Origin: Symmachiella macrocystis | Lineage (GTDB): Bacteria > Planctomycetota > Planctomycetia > Planctomycetales > Planctomycetaceae | DNA: 64,000 nt | Assembly: GCF_007860075.1 (NCBI RefSeq) | Contig: NZ_SJPP01000005.1 | Location: forward strand, 1-64,000 | Direction of reading: 5' to 3' | Shown here: positions 44,998 to 53,772 of the stretch, piece after piece | How positions within the stretch are numbered: position 1 is the stretch's first letter | Layout: each line of letters starts with the position of its first letter | The notes under the pieces: model-generated | Told to the model about the DNA's origin: nothing | Database searches by the model: none | Seen by the model: only the letters and a program-made list of their open reading frames with translations | Program-made: the position numbers and the translations under genes

Positions 44998-45390
44998 TTA
45001 ACGGAGGATGGTCCATATCCTGCGTTGCCTCCCCCAATCCGCCTCCGCCACAACCGCCCGCAGTTCGCGCTCCGTCATCGCATCCCTTCCCTGTTCCACT
45101 GCTGGCAGAAACAACAACGCCTCTTGGATATCAGTCGCTAGATTGAGCAAATTCATAATCTGCGTCACCCGCGCCCGGCTGACATGTCCCTGCCACGCCA
45201 ACTCCGCCTGGTCAGTCACGACGCCATCGCAGATCAACTGGTCGAACCGAATCGCCAACGCCATCAACTTGGCTATCCTAGGAATGCGTTTTGCCGGCGG
45301 CGCGGGCTTTTCGCCAGTCTTCAATTCTTTCCGGCTCCGCCGCCCGGCCCCGAAATGCACGTTTGCCGTTACAGTCGGTCCACCAAACAT
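44998..45390 (-). CDS. Small HTH-type protein downstream of the recombinase
   Basis: A 130-residue basic protein. The section QAELAWQGHVSRARVTQIMN reads as a helix-turn-helix, and a basic N-terminus (GRRSRKELKTGEK) precedes it. It overlaps the end of the recombinase frame by 22 bases and follows it on the same strand, so it belongs to that module. Unlike its upstream neighbours it has no internal stop. The exact role is unknown; a recombination directionality or regulatory role is possible. Confidence 0.65.
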   Translation of the reverse strand: MFGGPTVTANVHFGAGRRSRKELKTGEKPAPPAKRIPRIAKLMALAIRFDQLICDGVVTDQAELAWQGHVSRARVTQIMNLLNLATDIQEALLFLPAVEQGRDAMTERELRAVVAEADWGRQRRIWTILR

Positions 45391-46886
45391 TGCACCACCT
45401 CCGTTGCTAACGTCTTGATTCCCGTCGCATGAAACGTCACGCTGATCGTTCCGGCCTGCCCGTCGTAGTCGACCCGCTCGATCAGCAATTTCAGAAGCTT
45501 CGATTTCTCCTGTGAGGACAACTCGTCCCAGACCGGATCGAATTCCGCCAATGCAGTCTGCACGTCCGCCTCATTGATGATCCGGTTTCGCAAGTCTGCC
45601 AATTCGCTACGAATCTCCGACTGTCGCCGTTCTGCGATCGCCTCGCGTTCCTGGGCGTCGGCCAATCGGGCCGTCTCCTCCGCGGCAACTGCCCGTTCCA
45701 TTTCGCCGCCCAAACGCCCCAGTTCCCGCGAAAACGCCCGCGTTTCAGTTTTTAGTTCTTTGATCGCCTTTTAGGTCTGCGACCGCGACGCAGCCTACGT
45801 GGCGGCGACGAGGCCGGGATCGCGGCCGATCGCTCGGATCTGGTCCACCACAAACCGTTCGATTTCGCCGGCCGGTACTGATTTTGGAGGGCACTCGCCG
45901 TATCCCCGTTTCTGCGCATTGGTGCAGACGTAATACCGGTACCGCTTTGTCTTGTTCTTGACCACGTGCGAAGGCGTCATCCGGCAACCACACGGTGCGC
46001 AGTGGAGCAGTCCCTTGAGCAGCGCGCCGAACCGGTTTCGCACGTCGCGACCGCCGTTGCGGTGGTTTTTTCGCAGCAATTCCTGTACCCGGCGAAATAT
46101 CTCCTGATCGACGATCGCCTCGTGTTCCCCCTCGTAGACGGCCTCTTTGTGCCGCACTTGGCCGATGAAGGCCACGTTGGTCAGTTGTTTGTGCAGACTC
46201 GTCTTGTCGAATCGGCGGCCACCACGGGTTTTGCCTTTCTTGGTGGTCCAGCGCTTCGTCTTCCAACCCCGCTGATCGATTTTCGCGATAGTTGGCAGCA
46301 GCCCTTCGTGCTCCAGATAAAGCTCGAATATCTGTCGGATCTGCAGTGCCTCGATTTCGTTGATGACCAGTTTCGTGTTGATGATGTCATATCCCAGGAT
46401 CGGCGGGCCGCCAGCGTATTTTCCCTTGCGGCGGGCAGTCGCCATCTTGTCTCGCGTCCGCTCGGAGATCATTTCCCGTTCGAACTGGGCGAACGACAGC
46501 AAAATGTTCAGCGTGAGCCGTCCCATGGAATGGGTGGTATTGAATTGCTGCGTGACCGAGACGAACGAGATGCCGTGTTGTTCAAAGACCTGCATCATGC
46601 TGGCAAAATCAAGCAGGCTGCGGCTAAGGCGGTCGACCTTGTAGACCACAACGCATTCAATGCGGTCCGCTTCGATGTCGGCCATTAGTCGTTTTAATCC
46701 CGGACGGTCCATGTCTCCTCCCGAAAAGCCACCATCGGCATATTCGGTGGGCAAGCACTCCTAGCCTTCGTGACGGTGGCTGGCGATGAATGCCTCGGCG
46801 GATTCTCGCTGGGCGTCGAGCGAATTGAATTCCTGTTCGAGCCCCTCGTTGGTCGATTTGCGGGTGTAGATGGCACAGCGCGTCAT
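45369..46886 (-). pseudogene. Large serine recombinase, decayed by three in-frame stops
   Basis: Read from the ATG at 46886 (strong AAAGGAGGA upstream), the frame codes a 505-residue serine recombinase: N-terminal resolvase domain ([29 protein letters not shown]), recombinase domain, a zinc-ribbon part (HCAPCGCRM, CTNAQKRGYGEC), and a coiled-coil tail. Three stops lie in this one frame: TAG at 46763-46761 between HEG and ECLPTEY, TAG at 45797-45795, and TAA at 45773-45771. No frameshift was needed to read through. The first replaces a codon one base from TGG. The catalytic Ser would lie in the N-terminal part ([11 protein letters not shown]). I judge it inactive. Confidence 0.85.
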
Positions 46887-47374
46887 TGCTGTCCTCCTTT
46901 AACATTCAGGCGGAAAATGAGAAATCCATTGGTGTGTGTGCCGGTGATCGCCTTGGCGACCGCCGAGAGCGACTTGAAGGTTTCCCCCTCGTATTCGAAG
47001 CCCTCGTCGAGCACCTTCACGCGGACATCACCCCCCTTCTAGATTCGGGAAAGCGTCGTGCCGGGTAACAGCAGTCGGGGATCGTGGCGATTCGGCAGCT
47101 GTCCCGTCCGCGCGGGTGGCTTTGCCAGATCGTGCCCCTGTGGCGGTTTGAGCCACAGATCGGCGTCGTTGGCCAATTCCATTGCCCGGCGGCGAGTCCG
47201 TTCCGACAGGTCCCCTTCCTCATTGGCCTGCATCCGCCAAGCAATCCGCTTGATCAACCATTGTTTGTGGTTGGAGCGGCATTCTTCGCCGAAGACCTCC
47301 TCGTACCGCACCCGCAATTCACGGGGCGTCATTCGCCGCAACGCGGTAACCTCTTGCTCGATGTTCAACGCCAT
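46883..47374 (-). pseudogene. DUF2924 protein, split by an amber codon
   Basis: From the ATG at 47374 (AGGAG upstream) the frame gives MALNIEQEVTALRRMTPREL and continues to PGTTLSRI, where a TAG (47041-47039) falls; after it the same frame runs VKVLDEGFEYEGETFKSLSA to the end at 46883, overlapping the recombinase ATG (ATGA). Together they match the DUF2924 family, often found beside serine recombinases; the missing residue is probably the Trp of the family's W-x-G motif. Decay matches that of its partner. Confidence 0.8.
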
Positions 47375-47408
47375 GAATTTACTCCTGTGTGTGAGACTCT
47401 CGAAACCG

Positions 47409-47587
47409 TTAACCAACGGTGACAGTGAGCCTCGAATCGTCGCCGGCATCAAGGCATGTCGGGGCGGATTTTTCTAGGCGTGGAGGGGAGATTGGCCTGG
47501 CGTGGAGCCGCTGAACGGCGCGGGCGAGGAGTTCGGCGATTTGGCGGTCGCGATCTTCCGGTGTGTGGTGGGGGGTGCTGTGTTCAT
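47409..47587 (-). pseudogene. Small leader gene of the recombinase module, frameshifted
   Basis: The frame ending at 47409 reads EDRDRQIAELLARAVQRLH and then SAPTCLDAGDD, a protein-like sequence without a start: a TAG lies just upstream in that frame. The ATG at 47587 is in another frame, and a run of six C residues (about 47570-47575) between them is the likely indel site. It looks like the first gene of the DUF2924-recombinase transcript. Confidence 0.5.
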
Positions 47588-47608
47588 ACTATTTATTTAC
47601 GCAATCGG
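47587..47608 (-). promoter_or_regulatory. 22-bp element upstream of the recombinase module
   Basis: On the minus strand this 22-base stretch contains GCGTAAATAAATAGTA and ends at the ATG of the small leader pseudogene. The identical 22 bases occur at 51268-51289 on the plus strand, upstream of the primase genes. Because each copy points at the first gene of its module, a promoter or operator is more likely than a recombination site. Confidence 0.55.
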
Positions 47609-47709
47609 CCGTTGCGGTTGCCCGAAAAATGAATCGTTTTTTCCTGCGTGGTAATTTGGAAGACTTCATCCTGATCCCACACCATTGATGTACAACAAGG
47701 AGACAAGTA

Positions 47710-48921
47710 ATGGCTGATTACCGCATGAAGCGGTTGTCGAACCCGGGGGTGCTCCGGTCGATCGATCGAAAAAACCTTAGTGGTTTCCTGACGCAATATC
47801 GCGATTTCTTCGCGAGGCGAGGCTTAAAGCTGCCCGAAAAGTCGAAAGGCGGTCGCCTGAATTACGACAAACTTATCACCATATTGATGACCCCTGACGA
47901 GGAAACGCCCCACGAGTTGCTCGATGCGTTATATCTCATCGACGAACTATCGACGCCAGATGCGCAGGCCGCGCTCATCAATGAATTCCATGCCAGGAGC
48001 GGCGAGATGGAGATTTTTGTCGTTAGTTTTCCTGAAAACCTGACGCTCGACAATCCCAGCCCTGCCGATGTCGCATTGTGCATGTGGTTGTACGATCGAA
48101 ACGTCGTGGTGCGAGTGCATGCCGAGTGGGCGATGCCCAATGCGACACGATTTTATTATTTCCGCTCCAGCGAATCAGAGTTGGAATTCCCAGACCGGAT
48201 CGAGGAGGCACTATCGAACTTACAGACCGAACTTGGAAATTGGTTCGAGTCACAGAAGTGGGGACGTAGCACAGAAATATTCGATTTTGGTGGTGATGTT
48301 GATCGCTGGTTTCTAGTCCGGCATGGACAACCCTACCGGCGCCTGGAAGGCTGGAATGGAAAAAGTATCGTTAGCATTGAATACCAACCATTGATATACG
48401 ATGCGATTGTATTTGACGGTGAGCACGGCTTGCTCAAAGTCAAACCCTGCTCGCACCCCGGACCCGAAGCCGAACTCTATCGCAATCTCGTTGGCAAACA
48501 CGTTTTTGGCGACGATCGGATGTTTAGCGAAGACCAAGTGTTTTCGCTGGAACCACTGAAGGACTACGGCCAACGGTCGCTGGGTTGTGGTGCGAATGAA
48601 GGCCTTGACTCAATTCGTGCCACCGGATTGATCTGGCATTTCCAAGATGTTTATGGCCGCGTGGAAACGTGGAATTCGGACAATATCTTTAGCAGCAGTA
48701 CGGATCTGGAGGGCGATGTGGTGGAAACGGCCGCGCTCATCGAGGCTGAATTTAATGTGGTGTTCTCCGGCGAGACGAATCCTCGGCCGTTTCGGCTTCA
48801 ATTGCCAAACATTGCTAAGTTCTCTCGCAATGAGGACATCTCACTAATCGAGCGGTGGTTAACAGAACAACGATTTATGGACAACGAGGCTGGGAATGAC
48901 AACGTGGCAACGATTTTGTGA
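47710..48921 (+). CDS. Unknown protein, first gene of a two-gene cassette
   Basis: I do not recognise this 403-residue soluble protein. It begins after a strong AAGGAGAC. An N-terminal helical part (about 1-85, with MKRLSNPGVLRSIDRKNLSG and DALYLIDELSTPDAQAALIN) precedes a long mixed region rich in aromatic and acidic residues, with no signal peptide, membrane segment or known catalytic motif. It overlaps the next gene by 26 bases, so the two are probably made together. Its place between a recombinase module and a replication module is typical of variable cargo in mobile islands. Confidence 0.75.
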   Translation: MADYRMKRLSNPGVLRSIDRKNLSGFLTQYRDFFARRGLKLPEKSKGGRLNYDKLITILMTPDEETPHELLDALYLIDELSTPDAQAALINEFHARSGEMEIFVVSFPENLTLDNPSPADVALCMWLYDRNVVVRVHAEWAMPNATRFYYFRSSESELEFPDRIEEALSNLQTELGNWFESQKWGRSTEIFDFGGDVDRWFLVRHGQPYRRLEGWNGKSIVSIEYQPLIYDAIVFDGEHGLLKVKPCSHPGPEAELYRNLVGKHVFGDDRMFSEDQVFSLEPLKDYGQRSLGCGANEGLDSIRATGLIWHFQDVYGRVETWNSDNIFSSSTDLEGDVVETAALIEAEFNVVFSGETNPRPFRLQLPNIAKFSRNEDISLIERWLTEQRFMDNEAGNDNVATIL

Positions 48922-50062
48922 AGCGCTCGAGCGTATCCCCAATCAGGAGGCTGTGCTCGTTCAATGGCGGTTGTTGGTGGGTGACGACATTGGACTCATC
49001 CAGAAGTTATTGCGACGGACGGAGCGGCGAGCTTACACTATTCTGACGCGACAAGGGGCAGCACTGTCGGTAAGGAATTTGCCAGACGGTAGCTGTGTCG
49101 GTGTCAACCGTGAATCCGGCGAGCGACAGATAATCATTGATGACGAACGTTGGATCTACGAGCTGGACGAGGTTAATTTGATCAAGGGTGTTTGCCAAGT
49201 TTTGGGAGCCTTGCCTTCAGCAATAACTGTGGAGCTTCCTGCTTCGACTCGCATGATCGGCAAACTGTCTGCGGATCCCGATTTGGCGGTTCCTACATAT
49301 CTCATCATCGCTATCAGCTCAGGGCAGTTTGAACAATCTCTGAATGCTCTTGTAGCAGGGTCCTCAGAATCTTTCATCGTATTCGCTGCAACAGACAAAT
49401 TCCTCGATGCGTCCTGTACAGCCCTACTTGATCGACAACGATGTCTGTTTCTCCCATTTTGCGAAGTTTTCCAGTTTTACGAGTGTGATTGGCTGATAAC
49501 TCCGATCGGACGGCGCGCAGTGGAGGTGTTCTCAGAGAAGTTTCGAGAGGAACGCAGAGACGAAGGCCGATCGATGGAACGTAATTCCAGGATTCGTGTT
49601 GAAAGGGAATGGCCGGATCCGAATGAACATACGACTGCGAAGGTTTGGACCGTTAAATCAGGTGCATTGAAGATCAGTACGAAGACGGACGGGCACCCCG
49701 ATGAAACGGTTGAATTCTCTCCAAACCAAGATGGTACTCCAACCAAACAACTCCAACTCATGAGATTGTTGTGCTTCAAGTTCCCCGTGCCAGTCACATT
49801 CTCAACTATCCTTGAAGAAGTTTATCCTGGGGCCTTGGTCGAAAGCCCGCGTGAACCTGAAACGCTAAAATCCACATTGGCAAAAATCGGAACACTTGTA
49901 AGTGATTGTGGAAAAAAACTGGAAAAAGCTGGACTTAATCTACGCATATTGCCATCGCTGAAAATCGAACCGACACGGGGTACAGCGATTTCGCTCCAAC
50001 TCCGAAGTCTTCACCGAATGGACGACAAGTCGCTTGATGAGGGTGACGAACCACTTCTCTAG
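48896..50062 (+). CDS. Unknown protein with possible winged-helix end, second gene of the cassette
   Basis: A 388-residue protein that I do not recognise. Residues about 1-240 are mixed alpha/beta (DGSCVGVNRESGERQIIIDD). A charged linker (EERRDEGRSMERNSRIRVER) follows. The last ~110 residues (TKQLQLMRLLCFKFPVPVTF, TLKSTLAKIGTLVSDCGKKL) could be a winged-helix DNA-binding domain of the kind found at the end of response regulators, though weakly. No membrane part. Translationally coupled to the preceding gene; a hairpin terminator follows at 50190. Confidence 0.72.
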   Translation: MTTWQRFCEALERIPNQEAVLVQWRLLVGDDIGLIQKLLRRTERRAYTILTRQGAALSVRNLPDGSCVGVNRESGERQIIIDDERWIYELDEVNLIKGVCQVLGALPSAITVELPASTRMIGKLSADPDLAVPTYLIIAISSGQFEQSLNALVAGSSESFIVFAATDKFLDASCTALLDRQRCLFLPFCEVFQFYECDWLITPIGRRAVEVFSEKFREERRDEGRSMERNSRIRVEREWPDPNEHTTAKVWTVKSGALKISTKTDGHPDETVEFSPNQDGTPTKQLQLMRLLCFKFPVPVTFSTILEEVYPGALVESPREPETLKSTLAKIGTLVSDCGKKLEKAGLNLRILPSLKIEPTRGTAISLQLRSLHRMDDKSLDEGDEPLL

Positions 50063-50189
50063 CGAACATCTGCGCAGATGGCAAATCGCAGAAGTCGTTT
50101 CTGCGCAAGGTTCTACACCGGCCGTTCTATTCAGGTAGCAGGTCCGGTGAAACCTACTAATTAACAATCAACCGCAGCCAATGCGGTCG

Positions 50190-50233
50190 CACCCCGTGGG
50201 AACTCCTTCACCGGACTTGCTTCCCACGGGGTG
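50190..50233 (+). terminator. Intrinsic-type terminator after the two-gene cassette
   Basis: A perfect 13-bp stem, CACCCCGTGGGAA with TTCCCACGGGGTG, and an 18-base loop, followed by ATTTATTT. It lies about 130 bases after the second cassette gene and before the next gene. Confidence 0.7.
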
Positions 50234-50271
50234 ATTTATTTGGCCACAGGGCCAGGAAGCGAGGATTCGTT

Positions 50272-50616
50272 ATGAGTTCTACTACACGACAGGAAATTCC
50301 GTCTTGGATCGACGAGATTACAGATGGTCGTTGCCGTTTAGTCACCTGGATGCAGGACGTCTATTTCGGGCGCCTCGAAAACTTGTTGGTACGGGACGGC
50401 GAACCACAAGAGTTTCCAGAGCCGATTCAGGTGTTTCGCCGACCTATTGATAATTTACGAAGATGCGGTTGCAACAAGCTGACGTGGTCTGGTCCTCACC
50501 CTAAGGCTCTGGACAACCTATGGGAGCTGTTCGACATCGAGCGCAACCTTTGGGTTGAAGTGATTGAGGTCCGAAATGGTCTGGCGACGCACGTGACGTT
50601 TCGCCCGCTTAACTAA
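50272..50616 (+). CDS. Small hypothetical protein of the island
   Basis: A 114-residue soluble protein of unknown function. It has an acidic, Trp-rich composition (PSWIDEITDGRCRLVTWMQD) and a CGCNKLTW patch, but no domain I can name. GCGAGG lies ahead of the ATG, and hairpins on both sides make it a single-gene unit. Confidence 0.65.
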   Translation: MSSTTRQEIPSWIDEITDGRCRLVTWMQDVYFGRLENLLVRDGEPQEFPEPIQVFRRPIDNLRRCGCNKLTWSGPHPKALDNLWELFDIERNLWVEVIEVRNGLATHVTFRPLN

Positions 50617-50629
50617 ACCTCTACCCAGC

Positions 50630-50653
50630 GCGGCGGGATGCGCATCCCGCCGC
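50630..50653. terminator. Perfect 24-base palindrome
   Basis: GCGGCGGGATGC followed directly by its complement GCATCCCGCCGC, then CTCTTCTG. It sits 14 bases after the preceding stop codon and is probably a terminator, although the loop would need to open a few pairs. Confidence 0.6.
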
Positions 50654-50686
50654 CTCTTCTGATCGTCCCACCTGAGGATGGAACCA

Positions 50687-51247
50687 ATGTTTTTCTGCGA
50701 TGAAGGTACGTCCCGACTGATCCGCCGTAAGGCGAGACAGTTGATGAAACATCCCGCGCTCCACAAATTGGACCGCGAAGACATAGAGCAAGAGTTGTGG
50801 CTGCACGTCTTAGAAAAGCAGCATCATTTTGACATTGAACGTGGGGCTTTCAACGCATTCGTGACACGCCTTTGCCGAAACAAAGGGGCGTCGCTGATTC
50901 GTTATCACACGGCGGAGAAACGGAACCACGCCTCCAATGGGGTTTCGTTGAACATGCCGATCGACGAAGAACCATACGAACTCGGCGACACACTGACCGT
51001 ATCGGGTGCCCGCAAACATCGCGGTACGGCACCGCGGAGCGACTGTGAAATAGCGCAGCTTCGGTTCGACGTCTGCGGAGTATTGGGTCGACTTCAGGCA
51101 GATCTTGCCGCTCTGGGAAACCTGCTAAAATGGAATTCTAAGTACTCCGTGGCAAACGCCCTCAACATTTCTAGGCGTCAAGCCCACCACCACATCACCC
51201 ACATGCGACGTCGATTCGAAGACGCCGGCCTCAAAGAATATTTGTAA
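50687..51247 (+). CDS. Sigma-70-like (ECF-type) protein of the mobile element
   Basis: A 186-residue protein with a region-2-like part (LDREDIEQELWLHVLEKQHH, AFNAFVTRLCRNKGASLIRY) and a region-4-like helix-turn-helix at the end (SVANALNISRRQAHHHITHM). The two are joined by an ordinary ECF linker. I take the ATG at 50687, nine bases after GAGG, over the ATG at 50678 that touches it. Placed just before the primase genes, it may direct transcription of the element; the shared 22-bp element at 51268 and 47587 is a candidate target. That link is inference. Confidence 0.75.
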   Translation: MFFCDEGTSRLIRRKARQLMKHPALHKLDREDIEQELWLHVLEKQHHFDIERGAFNAFVTRLCRNKGASLIRYHTAEKRNHASNGVSLNMPIDEEPYELGDTLTVSGARKHRGTAPRSDCEIAQLRFDVCGVLGRLQADLAALGNLLKWNSKYSVANALNISRRQAHHHITHMRRRFEDAGLKEYL

Positions 51248-51267
51248 TTCGCGGGCGCTTGCGCCAC

Positions 51268-51289
51268 CCGATTGCGTAAATAAATAGTA
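51268..51289 (+). promoter_or_regulatory. 22-bp element upstream of the primase module
   Basis: Identical to 47587-47608 but on the other strand, with the core GCGTAAATAAATAGTA. It is 30 bases ahead of the ATG at 51319, leaving room for a GAGGAG ribosome-binding site, so a promoter or operator fits. Confidence 0.55.
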
Positions 51290-51318
51290 GGTAGAGGGAC
51301 TTCATTGAGGAGTACATT

Positions 51319-51582
51319 ATGTACAAGTACACGTTTGCGCCGCAGGTAGACATGCTCGAGATTGAAGCCTCGTTCCTGCTGGCCGTGTTGGCTACAGAGA
51401 GTCTTCACGGTGAATCGCAGGTGCGTTTGGAAGCTAAGCATGCCATGGATGTCGATAGGCGGACCTGTGTGATCGACGCCGGTAATCTAGTTGGCCGCGA
51501 TCTGAATAGCCTGTTCGTTAAATTCGTGGGGCGTGAGTTTGGGGAGGATGCGTTTACGGTGCGGGAGGTGCCCGTCTCGTGA
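51319..51582 (+). CDS. Small hypothetical protein before the primase
   Basis: An 87-residue protein of unknown function with a strong GAGGAG ahead of the ATG. It ends in FGEDAFTVREVPVS and overlaps the primase start by four bases (GTGA), so it is part of the replication operon. The SFLLAVLATESLHGE stretch is hydrophobic but too short for a membrane helix claim. Confidence 0.65.
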   Translation: MYKYTFAPQVDMLEIEASFLLAVLATESLHGESQVRLEAKHAMDVDRRTCVIDAGNLVGRDLNSLFVKFVGREFGEDAFTVREVPVS

Positions 51583-52760
51583 GCGACTTATTAAGCAAAT
51601 CCATTGAATACACGAACCGCGGCTGGTCCGTCATACCGATCCCCCACAAGTCGAAAGCCCCTCGTCTCAATGGTTGGCAAAAACTTCGACTAACAACGGA
51701 GAATCTGCCGAAGCACTTCAACGGCAAACCGCAGAACATCGGCGTGTTGCTCGGCGAACCGTCCGGGTGGCTGATCGACATTGATCTGGACCACCCGGTA
51801 GCGGTGGAATTGGCGCCAGAGTATTTGCCGCCGACCTCCGCCGTTTTTGGTCGCGCTGGCAAACAGCGGTCGCACTATCTTTACCGCGCCACTGGGCCAA
51901 TTGAGACCAAGAAGTTCTCAAGCAATTCAGAAGGCATGCTGGCCGAGTTACGATCGACCGGACAACAGACTGTTCTGCCTCCCAGTACGCATGTGAGCGG
52001 TGAGGCAATCGAATGGAACGAAGCCAACCCGGAACCGGCGTTGGTCGATCCAGAAGAATTGCAACGGTGTGTCGCCAAGTTAGCTGCGGCGGTTAAAGAG
52101 CGAATCGGTGAACTTCCCGCAAACGTCTGCCTCGATGCGATGCTCCGCATGAATATGGCAGATGGTAAGGACGGATCTAAGCGTCTGTTTGCCGCTGCGT
52201 GTCGGGTCGTGGAGCATGACCTCTCCGACCAAGACGGGTTGGCCCTAATTCGTCAGTACGAACAGCAACGACCGTTCCCTCGCCAATGGAGTGACAAAGA
52301 GATTCTGCAGCGGTATCGGGACGCTGAGAAAAAGGTTGAGCGTGGAACAGTCACGGAAAGGCCGAGCGGTTTTGCGAAGACCGGGGAACGCGATCCAAAA
52401 AGCGGCAAGCTGGTACTCTCTCCCAAGAAAACTCTACCGACGGCGGAAGCCTATGTCGACGAATTTCATACACATCCCGAGGGACGCACGCTGTACTGTC
52501 ACAATGGAGTGTTGTTGCACTGGGAAGGCAATCGGTACGTGGAATTAGAGGACGGCGCTGCTAAAAACAAGTTTCAGCGGTGGCTTCACGACGCGTTGAT
52601 GTACAAGACCATCTCTGGTAAGCCACGACTGGTGCAATTCGAAGCAAATCCTCGCACGGTCAACAGTGCTCTGGAGTCGATTCGCACTCATGTGCATTTA
52701 CTCAGGAACGATCAGCGATCCCTACTGGTTACAGCCGCAGCCTGGCGATCAGCAGCCTGA
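51579..52760 (+). CDS. Primase-polymerase (AEP) part of a phage/plasmid replication protein
   Basis: A 393-codon frame starting at GTG. The archaeo-eukaryotic-type Prim-Pol domain spans about 8-165: WSVIPIPHKSKAP, the acidic WLIDIDLDHPVA metal-binding motif, and RSTGQQTVLPPSTHVSGE. A primase C-terminal helical region follows, then the start of the D5-like part. Related proteins usually continue into an SF3 helicase; here the frame goes off after THVHL near 52700 and reads 19 unrelated codons, while the helicase continues in the +1 frame. It is either split by a base insertion or joined by a +1 frameshift. Confidence 0.82.
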   Translation: MSDLLSKSIEYTNRGWSVIPIPHKSKAPRLNGWQKLRLTTENLPKHFNGKPQNIGVLLGEPSGWLIDIDLDHPVAVELAPEYLPPTSAVFGRAGKQRSHYLYRATGPIETKKFSSNSEGMLAELRSTGQQTVLPPSTHVSGEAIEWNEANPEPALVDPEELQRCVAKLAAAVKERIGELPANVCLDAMLRMNMADGKDGSKRLFAAACRVVEHDLSDQDGLALIRQYEQQRPFPRQWSDKEILQRYRDAEKKVERGTVTERPSGFAKTGERDPKSGKLVLSPKKTLPTAEAYVDEFHTHPEGRTLYCHNGVLLHWEGNRYVELEDGAAKNKFQRWLHDALMYKTISGKPRLVQFEANPRTVNSALESIRTHVHLLRNDQRSLLVTAAAWRSAA

Positions 52761-53772
52761 CGAAATTCTAGCCGGACGGTCGCAGTTGCTGCATTTACCG
52801 ACCGGCAATTTACTAATTTCCACCCCGCGATTCTTCACGAACAATGCGTTGGAGTTTGACCTTGACCCCGAAGCACCATCACCGCAGGAATGGCTTAAGT
52901 TCGTCACGCAACTCTTCGGCAATGACCGGGAGTCTCTGGAGTTGCTACAGGACTGGTTCGGTTATTGCCTGACTTCCGATACGTCGCAACAGAAAATGCT
53001 GCTGATGGTCGGTCCCACGCGTCCCGGTAAAGGAACTATCGCTCGGGTGCTTAAAGAGCTGGTCGGCACAGCCAATGTCTATGCTCCAACCACATCGGGA
53101 CTAGCGGGTAACTTCGGGTTACAACCGCTGCTTGGCAAGTCGCTCGCCATTGTCAGTGATGCCCGGTTCCGCGGCAAAGACATCTCCACTGTCGTTGTGC
53201 GGCTGCTCTGCGTCAGCGGCGAAGATCCACTGTCCGTCGACCGCAAGTTCATGGGCAGCGTATACCTGAAACTCCCCACGCGGTTCATGTTTTTGAGCAA
53301 CGAGTTGCCGAAGTTGTCGGATGCCAGTGGAGCGCTAGCCGGGCGGTTTGTGATGCTGCAAACGACGAAAAGCTTTTATGGCCTGGAAGACCACGGTTTG
53401 ACTGCAAAATTATTGGCCGAACTGCCCGGCATTTTCAATTGGGCGATCGAAGGCTGGAAACGCTTGCGCCATCGAGGGCGGTTCTTTGTGCCCGCTAGTG
53501 TTGCGGAAGAGTTGCAGGCGATGCGCGACCTCGGGTCACCGGTGGGGGCTTTCGTCCGCGAGAAGTGCGAGGTCGGCCAAGGCCTCCGCGTGAATGTAGA
53601 AGACCTATATAGCGCGTGGGTGGGGTGGTGCCGCCGCGAAGGGCACACAGTCACCCTGTCGATACAGACGTTCGGCCGCGATCTGAAGGCTGCTACCGCG
53701 ACGGTTGAATGCCGTCGCGGCACTGGCAATGTGCGGTTCTATGACGGCATCACATTTAAGGAGGGCGTGTAA
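52705..53772 (+). CDS. SF3/D5-type helicase part of the replication protein (+1 frame)
   Basis: The frame continues the primase from about 52705 (GTISDPYWLQP) and has no good start codon at its natural joint; an independent start at 52666 overlaps the primase and lacks an RBS. It carries the D5 region (FVTQLFGNDRESLELLQDWF), the Walker A motif GPTRPGKGTI, the Walker B-like LAIVSDAR, and the sensor segment TRFMFLSNELPKLSD. The end (about 300-365) is a winged-helix DNA-binding part. It would unwind DNA at the element's origin. Whether a fused protein is made depends on the joint at 52701-52705. Confidence 0.8.
   Translation, partial: GTISDPYWLQPQPGDQQPDEILAGRSQLLHLPTGNLLISTPRFFTNNALEFDLDPEAPSPQEWLKFVTQLFGNDRESLELLQDWFGYCLTSDTSQQKMLLMVGPTRPGKGTIARVLKELVGTANVYAPTTSGLAGNFGLQPLLGKSLAIVSDARFRGKDISTVVVRLLCVSGEDPLSVDRKFMGSVYLKLPTRFMFLSNELPKLSDASGALAGRFVMLQTTKSFYGLEDHGLTAKLLAELPGIFNWAIEGWKRLRHRGRFFVPASVAEELQAMRDLGSPVGAFVREKCEVGQGLRVNVEDLYSAWVGWCRREGHTVTLSIQTFGRDLKAATATVECRRGTGNVRFYDGITFKEGV

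Noticed and set aside
45966-46688. 240-codon plus-strand frame
   Set aside because: Antisense to the serine recombinase; no RBS or recognisable domain.
45369-47374. Stop-codon reassignment or programmed read-through in the recombinase module
   Set aside because: The other genes in the window end normally at TAG, TAA and TGA, and an adjoining gene of the module is frameshifted as well, so decay is simpler.
47587-51289. The 22-bp pair as an attachment site or transposon ends
   Set aside because: Both copies sit just ahead of gene starts and are oriented with the genes; no flanking duplication was seen. A regulatory role fits better.
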